Assembly (NCBI GenBank): GCA_021399435.1
Contig: JAJTUP010000012.1
Span: forward strand, 1,364,001-1,428,000
DNA length: 64,000 bases
From: Diaporthe sp. PMI_573
Lineage: Eukaryota; Ascomycota; Sordariomycetes; Diaporthales; Diaporthaceae
Direction of reading: 5' to 3'
How positions within the stretch are numbered: position 1 is the first letter of the stretch; each line of letters opens with the position of its first letter. Positions 21,694 to 32,639 of the stretch are shown here, piece after piece. A program made the position numbers and the translations under genes. The notes beneath the pieces were generated by a model, which saw nothing but the letters and a program-made list of their open reading frames with translations, had not been told where the DNA came from and made no database searches.

Positions 21694-22356
21694 TCACCGC
21701 TTCAGGTGCTTCGCCACGAACTCCAGCGCAGCCTGGTACCCGTAGACTCCCAACCCCGCGATGACCGCCGTAGCCTTGTCGCTGAAGTAGCTGTGCTTCC
21801 TCCACGGCTCCCTGGCGTGCACGTTTGTTACGTGGACTTCCACAAAGGGTATGTCCACGCCCAGCAGTGCGTCCCTGATACTGGTGGCGTGTCAGTCATA
21901 TATGTTCCGGAGTGCTGAATCGAGGCATTCCGCCTCGCAGGAGGGGTGTGTGTCTGTGGGTGGGAAGGGGGGGGGGCAGCAAGATAGGAAGGAGGAGGAA
22001 AATCAGGTAAATTAATAGATAAATTGAGAGATTGAGAAATTGAGAGATTGAGGGATTGAGATAACATACGCTACACTCGTGTGCGTGTACGCTCCGGGGT
22101 TGATTATAATGGCCGAGACCTTGCCCTCCTTGTTCTGGTGACCATTGGGTCCGAAGCCTGCTGCCTCCTGGATGCGGTCCACAATTGCGCCCTCGTGGTT
22201 GGACTGGAAGGTCTCGAGGGTCACGCCCAGGGTCTTCGCCTGCGACTCTGCCGTGGAGAGGACGTCGGCGAGGGTGGTCGAGCCGTAGATATGAGGCTCC
22301 CGGGTCCCGAGCAGGTTCAGGTTCGGACCGTTGATGATTAAGACACGGGTTGCCAT
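21694..22356 (-). CDS. qa-2: Catabolic 3-dehydroquinase, type II, 157 aa in two exons
   Basis: Exons 22356-22070 and 21880-21694 (minus strand); the 189-nt intron has GTATGT and CAG ends. The protein shows the type II dehydroquinase signature set: [18 protein letters not shown] with the catalytic Tyr/Arg loop, [51 protein letters not shown] and [11 protein letters not shown]. The enzyme dehydrates 3-dehydroquinate to 3-dehydroshikimate as a dodecamer. It is the catabolic counterpart of the AROM type I domain. Length is typical (about 150-173 aa). The intron splits the codon after TSV and is long for this locus. It contains an ATTGAGAG-type repeat and a purine/G run, which suggests it has expanded. 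It is divergent from qa-x. Confidence 0.95.
22016..22062. repeat. ATTGAGAG-type microsatellite inside the qa-2 intron
   Basis: About five imperfect copies of an 8-bp unit (ATTGAGAG, ATTGAGAA, ATTGAGGG) lie entirely within the 189-nt intron. They account for much of its excess length over neighbouring introns. Confidence 0.8.
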
Positions 22357-23227
22357 GGTGGGTGTTGAGAATGGAACTAGATTTACAACAGACTTTTAAT
22401 CCATAAGAGTGGGGGCTGGTTTTGTGCTTCTTGGAGACTTGTATTTCGTAGGGCAAATGCAATGGCATATATCACAAAGCACGGTTTCTGTCTTGGCCCT
22501 TCAGCATGCGAGCAACCAACCGATGCCGGCTTCACAGTTAGGTGCACTGCAGTCCGCCCATTCACCGAGTCGGTACCGTGGTTGCCGATGGCGTGCCTGA
22601 TTCGAGCCGTGACGTCGGCTGGTCGAACCCTGTGTCGAGCGCATGGCCGGAAGGAGCGTGTGACCCGTGCTTAAAGGCTCTCCCGACCCGGAAGAGAACT
22701 TATCCACGAGCTTATGCCGCCAAGTGGCCCCGTCCAACGTTGATCCGGGGATGCGATTTTACGCGTGGACAGCAGGGCATCACCCGACGGGACCCTGAGT
22801 ACATCTTTTTGAGGCAATACATAAGGAGAAACGGCTCTCTTGGCCTCAGAGCCCATATTGTGGTGGCTCTCGTGCGGAGAGTTAAGTCGACGTTGGCGCT
22901 CGCAGCAGTGAGCGACTCAAGGTTTCCCCGAGTCCTCGGGTAACCCGTGGACGCACGCCGCTATGATTCAGGACACTGTCAACTAGCTCACAGTGGGGGT
23001 TACAGAGCGTCATGCCGCTGCAGCGGAAATAAACCGCTCGGTTGGCGGCGGCGTTGTAGACGGGTTTGGCGGGGTCCAGGCCCGACTGAGCACCTGCTGA
23101 GGCTCTCCTGCCACAGTAGTCGAGACTCTAACTGCCTTCTCACAGCTGGCTGGCTTGGTTCTTCAAAACTTGATTCGACTATAGACTGTGCATAGCGCCC
23201 TTCATACCCTGTCTCTAATATTGCAAT
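22357..23227. promoter_or_regulatory. Divergent promoter region of qa-2 and qa-x
   Basis: About 0.87 kb between two starts. It contains a 13/16 QA site match at 22690-22705 and an inverted sequence around CGGGTAACCCG at 22936-22946. No coding sequence is supported. Confidence 0.55.
22690..22705. promoter_or_regulatory. Candidate QA-1F binding site (13/16 match)
   Basis: GGAAGAGAACTTATCC agrees at 13 of 16 positions with the qa activator consensus recalled from Neurospora, with a perfect right half-site TTATCC. It sits between divergent qa-2 and qa-x, about 335 and 520 bp from their starts. That position fits a shared upstream activating site. Confidence 0.4.
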
Positions 23228-24353
23228 ATGGCACCTCAAATCAGCGAGACGGAATTGGATGAGATATATGCATTCGCCGTGCAGTTGGGCAAAGATGCCG
23301 GCAAGATGCTCATGGACGCTGCGAAGCTGCGGATGGCAAGCGGAGGTGCGGCCCATGAGTCCGTGGAGAAGGAGAATGCTGTCGATATCGTGACCAAGAC
23401 GGATACAGGTGACTTTGATACTTTCACTAGTCCTTTTGCTGTATACAGCTGGCTGACACGGCTTGTGTACAAGACGTCGAGGCGTTCATACACAGCTCTA
23501 TATCAAAGACCTACCCAAGCCACAAGTGAGTCGCCCGAGCCTGGGATCATGGGTATATCATGAGGTTCTCAACGCACCACACAGATTCATCGGGGAGGAG
23601 ACTTACTCCGCCGGCTCGTCAAAGGACTACCTGATCAAAGATGATGAGCCCACCTGGTGCGTCGACCCGCTGGACGGGACCGTCAACTACACGCACTTGT
23701 TCCCCATGTTCTGCGTCTCGATCGCCTTCATCCTGGGGGGGAAGCCAGTGATCGGCGTGATATACGCCCCCTTCCTCGGCCAGCTCTTCAGCTCCTGCCG
23801 GGGCCGCGGTGCCTTCCTCAACGAGACGCAGAGGCTGCCCCTGGTGCCTTCTGTGCCCATCCCGGCCAACGCCCCCAAGGGCTGCGTTTTTAGCTGCGAG
23901 TGGGGGAAGGACCGGCGGGACCCGGACTCGGGGGAGGGGAACCTGGGCCGGAAGCTCGAGAGCTTCACCAACATGGCCGTCGAGGTCGGCGGGAGGAATA
24001 GGAAGGGCGGCATGGTGCACGGGGTCAGGAGCCTGGGAAGTGCGACGCTCGACCTGGCTTACACGGCCATGGGGTCCTTTGACATTTGGTGGGAGGCCGG
24101 CTGTTGGGAGTGGGACGTCGCGGCGGGGATAGCCATCCTCCAGGAGGCGGGCGGCCTCGTGACGACGGCGAACCCGCCCGCGGACCCGGTCACGGCAGAC
24201 ATCCCGGACGTGAGGCTGGGGAGCAGGCTGTATCTCGCCATACGGCCAGCCGGGCCCACTCCCACAGAAACTGCGCGCCAGGGCCAGGAGCGGTTGGTCC
24301 GAGAGGTGTGGAAGCGAGTTACGAGTCTCGATTATACTCGGCCCGGGGCATGA
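23228..24353 (+). CDS. qa-x: Inositol monophosphatase-like protein of the quinate cluster, 333 aa in three exons
   Basis: Exons 23228-23408, 23474-23525 and 23585-24353. The middle exon is only 52 nt; intron 1 has GTGACT/AAG ends with a CTGAC branch, intron 2 has GTGAGT/CAG. Family motifs are complete. These are the metal-binding Glu in IGEETYS, the WCVDPLDGTVNYTH motif (DPxDGT) and a C-terminal WEWDVAAGIAILQEAGG. The length agrees with QutG (about 330 aa) and QA-X (about 340 aa) as I recall them. The fold hydrolyses inositol phosphates or related phosphate esters with Mg2+. Its role in quinate use has not been settled to my knowledge; presence here fits the conserved cluster. It converges on the JIP5 gene with 267 bp between stop codons. 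Confidence 0.92.
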
Positions 24354-24620
24354 TTTCAAATTGCTTTTGGGATAGAAGATGGGCGGCGTCCGGGGTATCA
24401 GCATAGAGTTGGAAGCTTGTGGACCCGTCTCGTCAATGCGAATGGGCCCATCTTTTTATACAGGTATATGAGCAGAGCCGCCATTTTAAGCTGCATGTGG
24501 CGTGTATGTCCCGTGGTCCAGTTGATATACAGATAGACTCTTCGACTGTATCGAAACCTGGCCTGTGGAAATGATGCTTGGTGGTGGGTATCGTGCCGAC
24601 TTTTGAACTTTTTGAAGGTC

Positions 24621-25981
24621 CTAATCTAGACCAGGGAACGCCTCGCCCTGTGGTTGGCCCTTTTTGCCGCCCTTTCTCTTCTTTTTAGGCCTTGGCCGGT
24701 CGCTGTCGCTGCTGTCATCACTGTCCTCGGAATCATCGTCGCTGTCGGCTGCGCGCTTGCTGCTGCCATTGGCCCCCTCCTCTTCGTCCTCCTCTTCCTC
24801 CTCGTTCTGTGCTCCGTTGGGTTCTGCCCACACTTTCACAACTCTGCCACCGCCACTGATCATGCGTCCCTCACAGTCGAAATTGACAGCCACAACTCCC
24901 TCGACATCATCGTGTCTCAGGACGGCCTGAGTCTCCCGTGCCTTGAGATCCACAATCGCGAGGCTGCCGTCGCCCACGCCCACGGCGACCTTCTTGCCCC
25001 AGCCAAGCTCGTCTGGCAGGCGCGTGATGCAGTCCAGGCTCTCGCCGTCCTTCTTGTTGCGCCCGCCTGCGACGTAGATGCGCTCTTGCTGGTCGTCCCA
25101 CGACCCCCGGTCCCAGATGGTGAGTACGCCGGAGCCGGTCCCCACCGCCACTACAGCATTACTTCGCAGCTTCTTGGGGCCCAGGCCGGAAGGTATGAGT
25201 TCGGCGCAGAGCAGCTCGTCCTCCTGGTCCTCGCTCCTCGTGATGATGCCGCTCCTGATATCGGTCACCGCCACTGTCGTGCCTCCGGTCGAGACCCACT
25301 GCCGCGGGAAACCAGACGTCGACTCGGCGCTGGGCGGTAATGGCGTGATACTGGTAACGTAGTCGTCGTGGGGGAAGTGCTTGCGGACGGGCTGCCCGCC
25401 GATCGAGCCGAGCGGGTCGTTGGAGCCGGGGTCCTTCTCGGCGCGAAGCTTGTCGCGCAGGTCGTAGATATACAGTGCACCGCTGTCAGTCCCGACGAGG
25501 AGGTTCTGGGGGCTCAGGATGCGCATGATGGCAGGGTCGTCGGCGGAGGAGCCACGGGGCGGGATGTTGATTTTGGAGATGACCTTGCCCGTCTCGGGCG
25601 AGAAGTGCTTGACTACCGAGTCTGTGCCAGCGGAATAGAGAGCTATCGCGGTCGGAGATGTCAGTGATTGAAGTCCCAGACACATACCCTGAGGCATTCG
25701 AGGTCGGACGCGGACGTACATTGCCCATCGTAGCTGTATGCTAAGCTGCGACAGCTTCCCTTGTGACGCCGGGTGCTCCAGACACTCCTTATCAAGCCCT
25801 TGCCGCCCGTGATGCTGCTGTTCTCGTCGACCTGTTCGTCCGAGTCGTTGTCTGAGGTTGGGATCCGGAAGGTCTCGACATGGCCGCTTGAGAGGCCCAC
25901 GGTCAGGACGGGCTCAGTTGGGTGGACGGCCTGGGTGAACAGGTCCGAGGTCAACGGGAGGGTGCAAAGGTTCTCGAACAT
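24621..25981 (-). CDS. jip5: JIP5-type WD-repeat protein, 427 aa in two exons
   Basis: Exons 25981-25720 and 25642-24621 (minus strand); the 77-nt intron has GTACGT and TAG ends. WD40-like blades are recognisable from repeated hydrophobic/Asp-Gly patterns such as [51 protein letters not shown] and [14 protein letters not shown]. The C-terminus changes to a long acidic stretch (E/D/S) ending in a Lys/Arg-rich tail with [10 protein letters not shown]. That is typical of nucleolar proteins and of JIP5 in other ascomycetes. JIP5 is linked to ribosome biogenesis in yeast. The gene faces qa-x tail to tail and is divergent from the chitinase. Confidence 0.88.
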
Positions 25982-27036
25982 GATGCGTGGATAATTGCGT
26001 CGGTGTCAATTGAGCTCAGCAGACACGATCCATCCCCAGCGCTTCTTCAAAAAGCCATGCAGCAAGGTGGAGGGCGTTCTTGGGTTCGGCTGCACAAAAG
26101 GTTGACCAACGAGCGCCGAGTCAAGAATCTGAAGATTTTCAAGGTTCTAGAAGCCAGCTCCCGTCAGTGCACTAAGAGCTGAACGTGGGGGGCGGCCCGC
26201 TTTGGTGCAGGCATGTTGTACCCAAGTACCGAGACTGACTGGTCGAAGCTCTCCTTTGAAGACCAGACGAGAGATCGCATCGTGGCAGGAGTATGGCCTC
26301 TTTTCATCTGGTGGGTGGTTTTTTTATTTGCATTATTTTCTATATTACTGGGAAATCACATCATTTGGTCTTCACCACACTCAAATGTTCTCCAAGTTTA
26401 CAAGTAAATTGACAGGCAGTCTCCACCCTTTAGTATGCGCATGCCAAAGCCCTGTGCCAGCCAGCTAGTGTGGGAATGTGATCAAAGCGTGCATCATGGA
26501 TGCTTGTCCTGGTGGACAGCAGACGCCTCACAAGCCAGCAGATGGAATATCTCCGATGAAGACCGTTTTTCTTCTGTCTCTTCTTAGGCGCCATCCGAAG
26601 CGATTCGGAGCTCCGTGCATCCGAGTTTGGCTGAGAGCAGATAGATCATGGGAGAAGTTCAAGGTTTGGTGATGTGTTGCAACTGATAATTATGCCGACT
26701 ACGTGATCGCATGCTTCAAGAATACCGTCATTTAATTGATAACTGACACATTGTATTATTCTTATTGTTGAGAACGGACAGGAGGAGACTCGAAATGGAC
26801 GTGTGAATTCTGAAGTCAAGCACGCACTCCTGAGTGGCTTTCCGGGCATGATTAAGGTGCGGGTAAGAATGTTGTGTGCCGGGGTCTGAGCTTGTGGGAC
26901 GCGGCGACCAAAACGTTCCTTCACCATTCTGAAAACCTCCACCAACCTTCTTCTGTCGGCAACAGCAACAGCCCCAGAATCTAATCTCCCCCCCCCCAAT
27001 TGCGTCTTATGGGTTGATCAGTTCAGGTTTACCATC
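25982..27036. promoter_or_regulatory. Divergent promoter region of the JIP5 and chitinase genes
   Basis: About 1.05 kb with a short AT-rich patch near 26,310-26,400. No open frame with recognisable content was found. A C9 run sits at 26990-26998, 39 bp before the chitinase start. Confidence 0.45.
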
Positions 27037-28341
27037 ATGCAGTTCATGACATGCCGCACTGTGGCAGCTGTGATATGGCTGGTGGCTGGGCTCGTCACGC
27101 GCAGCGTGGCCGGAGACGGAGGACCCATCTGTCTGATGTACCTCACAGGGTAAAGATCAAGATCCCCTATGCATTCCAGCTCAAAACATAACCGCTGATA
27201 TCTTTGGCAGACAACATGATGTGATTCCTAACAACCACGCCTTGATCAAACCAATCACCCACGTCGCCCTCGCCTTCATGCGGTCGGGCCTATTCCTGGA
27301 CTCGAGCCGCACCGAGTGGCCCAGTCATCGAAGCGTGGACTCAGCACGCGAGGCCTTTGCCACGGGCACCAAGGTCTTGGTGGCTATCGGTGGCTGGGGT
27401 GATACGGACTTCTCGGTTGCCGCCCGGAATGACACTTCGCGAAAGTTGTTCGCGCACAATGTGGCTAGGATGGTGAAAGCCACGGGTGCTGATGGTACGC
27501 GACGTTTCTTGCCTGTGCAAAGCGAATACCAATCCTCACGAGTCTTTCTCCAGGTGTTGACGTTGATTGGGAGTACCCAGGCGGGAATGGTGAGGACTAC
27601 AAGCAGGTTCCAAACTCAGAGAAAGTATGGGAGATCGAGGCTTACCCGCTCCTGCTCGGCGAGCTTCGTTCTGCCTTGGGCCCCAGCAAGTTGATCACAG
27701 CTGCGGTCCCTGGCATTGAGCGGGACATGATTGCATTCCGTGGCAACATTGCAAACATCGAGCCCCACCTGGATTTCCTGAACGTCATGACATATGACCT
27801 GATGAACCGCCGAGACGATGTGACGAAGCATCATTCGAGCATCGCAGCCAGTCGAAACACAGTCAACGCATACATCGCCGACGGCGTCCCGCCGGAGAAG
27901 ATCAACTACGGGCTTGGCTTCTACGTCAAGTGGTTCAAGGCCGACAAGGAGGACTGCGACAATTCCAGGACGCCCATCGGCTGTAAGACCTTGCTACTGG
28001 AGGACCCCGTCACGGGCGGAGACCTCGGACGAGCGGGTGCATTCTCGTGGCATGACGAAGTGCCCGGAGAGATGAAAAGTTCTTTCCAGAGGGCTCTTTC
28101 GAATCGCAAGTACGACGAGGATGAAGGGGCCACATACTATTACGACTCGGAGGAGGCCATCTGGTGGACGTTTGACGATCCCAGCAGCATCAAGAAAAAA
28201 GTTGAGCAGTTGAACAGGGAGCTCAAAGTACGAGGTACATTTGCTTGGGGACTAGGAGAGGACGCGCCGGACTTCACTCGCTTGGAATCTTTAATCGAAG
28301 CTGTGAATAGCGACGTCCGCATTGAGAGGGACGAGCTGTAG
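27037..28341 (+). CDS. Secreted GH18 chitinase, 394 aa in three exons
   Basis: Exons 27037-27149, 27211-27494 and 27554-28341; introns are 61 and 59 nt. The N-terminus is a signal peptide: basic TCR, then a hydrophobic run ending near SVAG. The glycoside hydrolase family 18 active-site strand reads DGVDVDWEYPGG, giving DxxDxDxE with the catalytic Glu, and is formed exactly across the second intron. Other family strands are VALAFM, VLVAIGGWGD (the SxGG-like strand) and LDFLNVMTYDLM. The enzyme cleaves chitin beta-1,4 bonds in the cell wall or outside the cell by substrate-assisted catalysis. No carbohydrate-binding module, LysM or Ser/Thr linker follows. Roles in wall remodelling, nutrition or antagonism cannot be separated from sequence. 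It has no link to the quinate pathway. Confidence 0.9.
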
Positions 28342-29591
28342 CCTGTGGCGCCTACAACGATGACAACGGGAGCTTTGTGGCGGACCTTGCGTGTCTTGTA
28401 CGCTGCCTACTTTTATAGGATGTGTCGGTAGGACTTCCGTACGTACAGTGGTGGTTTAAGTGGTCTGTATTGGGTGTGGTGTGTTCTGGCTAAGTCTGCA
28501 GAAGCCCCCATGGCGATGGGGGAGCCCCCTAACTATCAGCAGAATGGGTGGGTTGCACCTTCCCACTAACGACAGGATGTTACTGGCGTACGACAAGTTG
28601 ACCAAGTATACGGACGTTGTAGAAGGGTCTTGGTAATACATCACCGACTCATCCAAATCTGACGGCAAAACGGATTGGTACAATATGAGCTCAAATGAAA
28701 TTGGCCCTGTTCTCTGATATCAAAGCAGCATAATGCCTCAGAGGATCGATAGGGTCAAAGAAGCCTTGAGCTCGACTAATATAGCTCAGACAGATTGATC
28801 CACCACGACAATTTCTGTTGTGCCTATATACAAACGTATTGTCCCACGCTGGTATAACCCAGATCCTGCCCTAAGAGACATTGTCATGAATTTGACCATC
28901 TGGACCACAAATTTGATGCGCTTGTCTTCTGTCCTTTGTAAGCTTTTGGTCCACTCGTCGTAAGAATGGTGAACACGGGATTTGAATTGGGTTTGCCAGG
29001 TCCTCATTATAGCACACGGGTCTCCTTTATCTGTTCATCTGGTCTTAATAAACTTGGGTCTTCAGTGTACCATCCAAAGACGGATTCACACAGGACCGAG
29101 AGCAGTTTTAAACTCAACGCACTGTTGCTTTTGATTGAAGACGAGTGTCTGCCAAAACTACGAAGACCATGGGACCGCCTCCTCAAGTATTCGTCCTCGC
29201 TGGGCTTGTCAACCCGGGCCAAGCACTTGACAGTCAGCTCTCCGGCCCTGTCTTGTGAAGACCATCCCCAACCCCAGCCACGCCTCCAAAAAAAGAAGAA
29301 GAAAAAACCATGATCCCATCGCTTCATTGAGCCGTGAATATGGTGCCCAACCTTTGTCTGCAATGTAGCAATCACCCACCCTGCTGGAAGAGGTGTAACC
29401 AACCACAGGACGCGACCATCACCATACGTTGCACTTTCATGTCCCTCTACTCTTCTGCGAATTTCCCAAAGCATTATGACAGAGGCTGTCAGCAGATCAC
29501 ATGCCAACTGTAAGCAGAGCCATGGCGAATGATAACATCAAAGCCTAGCTCTGGGTGTCCCTTCACCTCTCAGTGAGGCTGACCCCATATC
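28342..29591. other. Intergenic, 3' regions of chitinase and helicase genes
   Basis: About 1.25 kb between converging genes. A purine run (AAAAAAGAAGAAG) lies at about 29288-29310. The open frames (up to 166 codons on the minus strand) include poly-Phe/Trp stretches from this low-complexity sequence and are not credible proteins. Confidence 0.45.
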
Positions 29592-32500
29592 TTAGTCCTC
29601 CAAGCGTGCGGACAAGTCCTCCACCTCTACAGTTGGCGGCCCGATTGGTGGGAGTTGGCCAGCTTGATGGAGGATTTCCCGACCAGTCTCAGTATTGTCG
29701 TCCATTTCCGGCCCTGCAAAATCGGCGAGTTCCATCTTTTCGAATCCGTTGGGTCTGAAGAGGAAATTGTGGCGACAATGCCAGGGAATGAAACTCCTGT
29801 TGTACCGCGCGCCGAGATGCCGCCGGAGCAGCTCACCAGCCGCAAGCAATTTCACGGCCTCCAGTGCGGAAACTGTCTTTTCGACTCTCTTCCAAAACTC
29901 CTCCTCGTAGCTCTCGGGCTTCCGCCGCAAGTATTCCAGCCTGTCACGCTCGACAAGATCGTCAACGTGCCATGCCAGCATGTCCAGCCGTTCACCCAGC
30001 ACACCGAAGGCCAAGATGGCGGTGGCATATTTCCGAAACTGTCGGTACAGCGTGAAGTCATCGTACGAACCCTTCGTCGCAAGGATCGACACTTCTTGTG
30101 GTTCGGTCTGGCCAGCGCGGCGTATCCGTCCGATCGCACTCAACATGTCTGGTATATTGTCGGGGAGCTCGAAAATGATCATGTTGTGGCAGTCTGCGTG
30201 GAGTTCGACGCTGTGGCCCAAGATGCGGAATGTGCTCAGCAGGAGGTCGTGCCGCTTTGATGGATCATTGAACTCATCGATGATGGCGGCTCTCGTCTCA
30301 TCACTATGCTTCGGCTTGCTCTTCAGAGACAGGACGTCGAACTCGGCCATGGAGCACACGCCCTCCACGAGCCACTGTGTCAAAGGATGGACGCAGTAGA
30401 TAACGACCTTCTCTCCCCTCTGCTTGAGCTCTTCCAGCTTCACAAGCAGCCACTGTAACTTTGGGGACCGACGAACGAGATGTCTGACCATGGACGTTCT
30501 GTCGGCAGGAGGCTGAACAGGGTCGGTTTCTCGCCTTGTCATCCGGTAGTAAAAGCTCATTCCAGCATCTGTATTGTTCCGTATCAGAGCATCGATTCCT
30601 GGTAAAGTGTTGTTGCGGGATTCTGGTGCCTCGAAAGTCCTCCGAACATCAGCCAAGCCAAGGTCGGTTGTGATGTGGCCCAGAAAAGTATCCCAGAAGT
30701 TATCAAATGCAGCCAATGGTATCTCATTGTCGTTGATGACGCGGGCTGCGCCAACAGCTTTATCCTTTTTATCATCTCGGAAGATCCAATTGAAAGCCAT
30801 GACTGCCATTTTCTTGTAGTGCTGCTCCTCCGGACCCGCAATGACCTCGATAGTTCTGATCGACGCTGGTGGCAAGGCAAGGATGCCCGAGATTGTGTTC
30901 GACCCGCCACTGGGCATGGTGGTGACGGAGACGACCCCCCGACGCAGAAGACATAGGCGGAAGATTGACCCCAGGACTCTGCGTGAGAATTCTGGGCCAA
31001 ATCTCATTTTATGTCCTAGCCACCTGTAGGCGTGCGGGTTGAGGCGCCACAGGTGCTGCCCATTTCTCAACGCCTGCGTGTACTCAGGTGATGCATTGTT
31101 TGGGACATAGTTGTTCGAATCGGTGATTCTGAAAGGATCGAAGTCATCATCAAACAATCTCAGAATTGCCTTGAAGTTTTCGTCTCGTGGCCAGTTTATC
31201 TGCCACTCCTTGTTCTTGTAGAGAGCGAAAAGAAGACCGCGAAAATCGGAGACTTTGTTGTCAACGGGATGTGCCGTGAGGAGGAAATGAATATCGGCGT
31301 CCAGTAAGTAGGCCGCCTGTGCTTTGTTCGATTTTGGATGCTTGATTTCATGTGCTTCATCTGCAATGAGCGTTCCGATCATTGCCGGATCGAAGTTGAG
31401 ATCGTTGAGTATGGGCTTTTGTGCCACCTTCAAAGCCTCCAGCGCCTCATGAGTAAGCTTTGAGCCGCACAGCGATAACTCTTTCTGACGGCAGTCTTTT
31501 TTATCTCGTTGGCTCAAGAACTCGGGTTTTGAAAACTCGCCATAGGTGCAAATGATGACTGTGTGGCTTGTTTGGGGTTCAGAGGGCGATAAAGTGGCCA
31601 AGAACGCAGCAAGTGCTGCCGATGATGGAGGATCGATGAGCTGGCTGTGCTCGCCCGGTGGCAGTGAGTCGCTGCAGATATGCAGGGTCAGCAGACCAGA
31701 GAAGTATTTTGCATGAGTTCTCTGCCAGCCGCGGAGAGCTTGGTGAGGACAGAGGATGAAGGCGGCTTTGTGTGTGCCGAACTCCGGACAGGCTTGTCTC
31801 CTCTGAGCCAGGAAGAAAACAGATGCGAGTGCCTCGACGGTCTTTCCCGTGCCATAGTCGTTGGCGTTAACGCAGCCCTTCAGGATTCCCTCGGCTTTCT
31901 TCACTAGGAAAGCGATGTTTTGCACTTGGTCAATTCTGAGCTCCAGGGCAGATTCGGAGGAGATCTTTCGCGACTGCAAGTCGATACTCAGGAATGCGGC
32001 GGCGTCTTTCGGGCTGTCAACGGAGGTAGAGAATTCGCTCATGAAGTCCAGGCCAACCTTTGGCTGCAGACCAGAGCCTTCCATGTCCTGACCTTGTGGC
32101 TGAGATTTGTTACTCAGGTCATGCAAGTCCTCCATCAACCGTCTGCGCTCATCAGGTGGCATCGGTGGGCGCGAGTTGTGGCCCTTCTCCCCAAGTTCTT
32201 TGGAAAACAGGCCTGTGTCGTTTCCATGGTTGATGAACCTGTTTAAAGTCTTCGTCCACTTAGCTCGATTTTTCTTGGCTCCTTCTCGAGCTTCTCCAGA
32301 TGCGTCCAATCCATTCTCTGATGATGTGACTGTGTGTGAATCCACCTGCGGCTCTTCGGTGTGAGCTCCAGTCGATGGTCTAGGACCTGGTTCTTCAAGA
32401 TGAGGCAATTTATCGGGCACGTCGTTGATTTGTTGGCCTGTTCCTTTCTCCGGAATTGCTCCTTCCGCTTGAGTGGCTTCGCAAGGAGCTACAGCCACCG

Positions 32501-32639
32501 CCTCCGCTGCTGACTCTTCGGTCTGAGGCGCTGTACTGGAGACATCATCCTCGTCATCATGCTTTTGTCGTTTCTTCGGCTCTGATTCTTCTGGCTCAGG
32601 TAAAACCGTCCGTTTCAAGCTCTGGTCGGCAGAAGACAT
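29592..32639 (-). CDS. Divergent SNF2-family helicase/ATPase, 1,015 aa, single exon
   Basis: The first 230 residues are charged and probably disordered, with a KKRQK basic cluster near residue 22 that could act in nuclear import. The ATPase part starts near residue 235. Motif I reads NDYGTGKT (residues 260-267), instead of the usual DEMGLGKT. Motif II is a clear DEAH (427-430), and motif III reads LLTAHPVDN. A helicase C-terminal lobe includes KVVIYCVHPLTQWL, LLLSTFRILGHSVELH and a final AIGRIRRAGQ, the SNF2 motif VI. No chromodomain, bromodomain or RING finger was recognised. SNF2 ATPases move DNA or remodel nucleosomes; the divergent motifs leave the substrate open. No intron is needed. Its relation to its neighbours is not apparent. 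Confidence 0.85.
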   Translation of the reverse strand: MSSADQSLKRTVLPEPEESEPKKRQKHDDEDDVSSTAPQTEESAAEAVAVAPCEATQAEGAIPEKGTGQQINDVPDKLPHLEEPGPRPSTGAHTEEPQVDSHTVTSSENGLDASGEAREGAKKNRAKWTKTLNRFINHGNDTGLFSKELGEKGHNSRPPMPPDERRRLMEDLHDLSNKSQPQGQDMEGSGLQPKVGLDFMSEFSTSVDSPKDAAAFLSIDLQSRKISSESALELRIDQVQNIAFLVKKAEGILKGCVNANDYGTGKTVEALASVFFLAQRRQACPEFGTHKAAFILCPHQALRGWQRTHAKYFSGLLTLHICSDSLPPGEHSQLIDPPSSAALAAFLATLSPSEPQTSHTVIICTYGEFSKPEFLSQRDKKDCRQKELSLCGSKLTHEALEALKVAQKPILNDLNFDPAMIGTLIADEAHEIKHPKSNKAQAAYLLDADIHFLLTAHPVDNKVSDFRGLLFALYKNKEWQINWPRDENFKAILRLFDDDFDPFRITDSNNYVPNNASPEYTQALRNGQHLWRLNPHAYRWLGHKMRFGPEFSRRVLGSIFRLCLLRRGVVSVTTMPSGGSNTISGILALPPASIRTIEVIAGPEEQHYKKMAVMAFNWIFRDDKKDKAVGAARVINDNEIPLAAFDNFWDTFLGHITTDLGLADVRRTFEAPESRNNTLPGIDALIRNNTDAGMSFYYRMTRRETDPVQPPADRTSMVRHLVRRSPKLQWLLVKLEELKQRGEKVVIYCVHPLTQWLVEGVCSMAEFDVLSLKSKPKHSDETRAAIIDEFNDPSKRHDLLLSTFRILGHSVELHADCHNMIIFELPDNIPDMLSAIGRIRRAGQTEPQEVSILATKGSYDDFTLYRQFRKYATAILAFGVLGERLDMLAWHVDDLVERDRLEYLRRKPESYEEEFWKRVEKTVSALEAVKLLAAGELLRRHLGARYNRSFIPWHCRHNFLFRPNGFEKMELADFAGPEMDDNTETGREILHQAGQLPPIGPPTVEVEDLSARLED

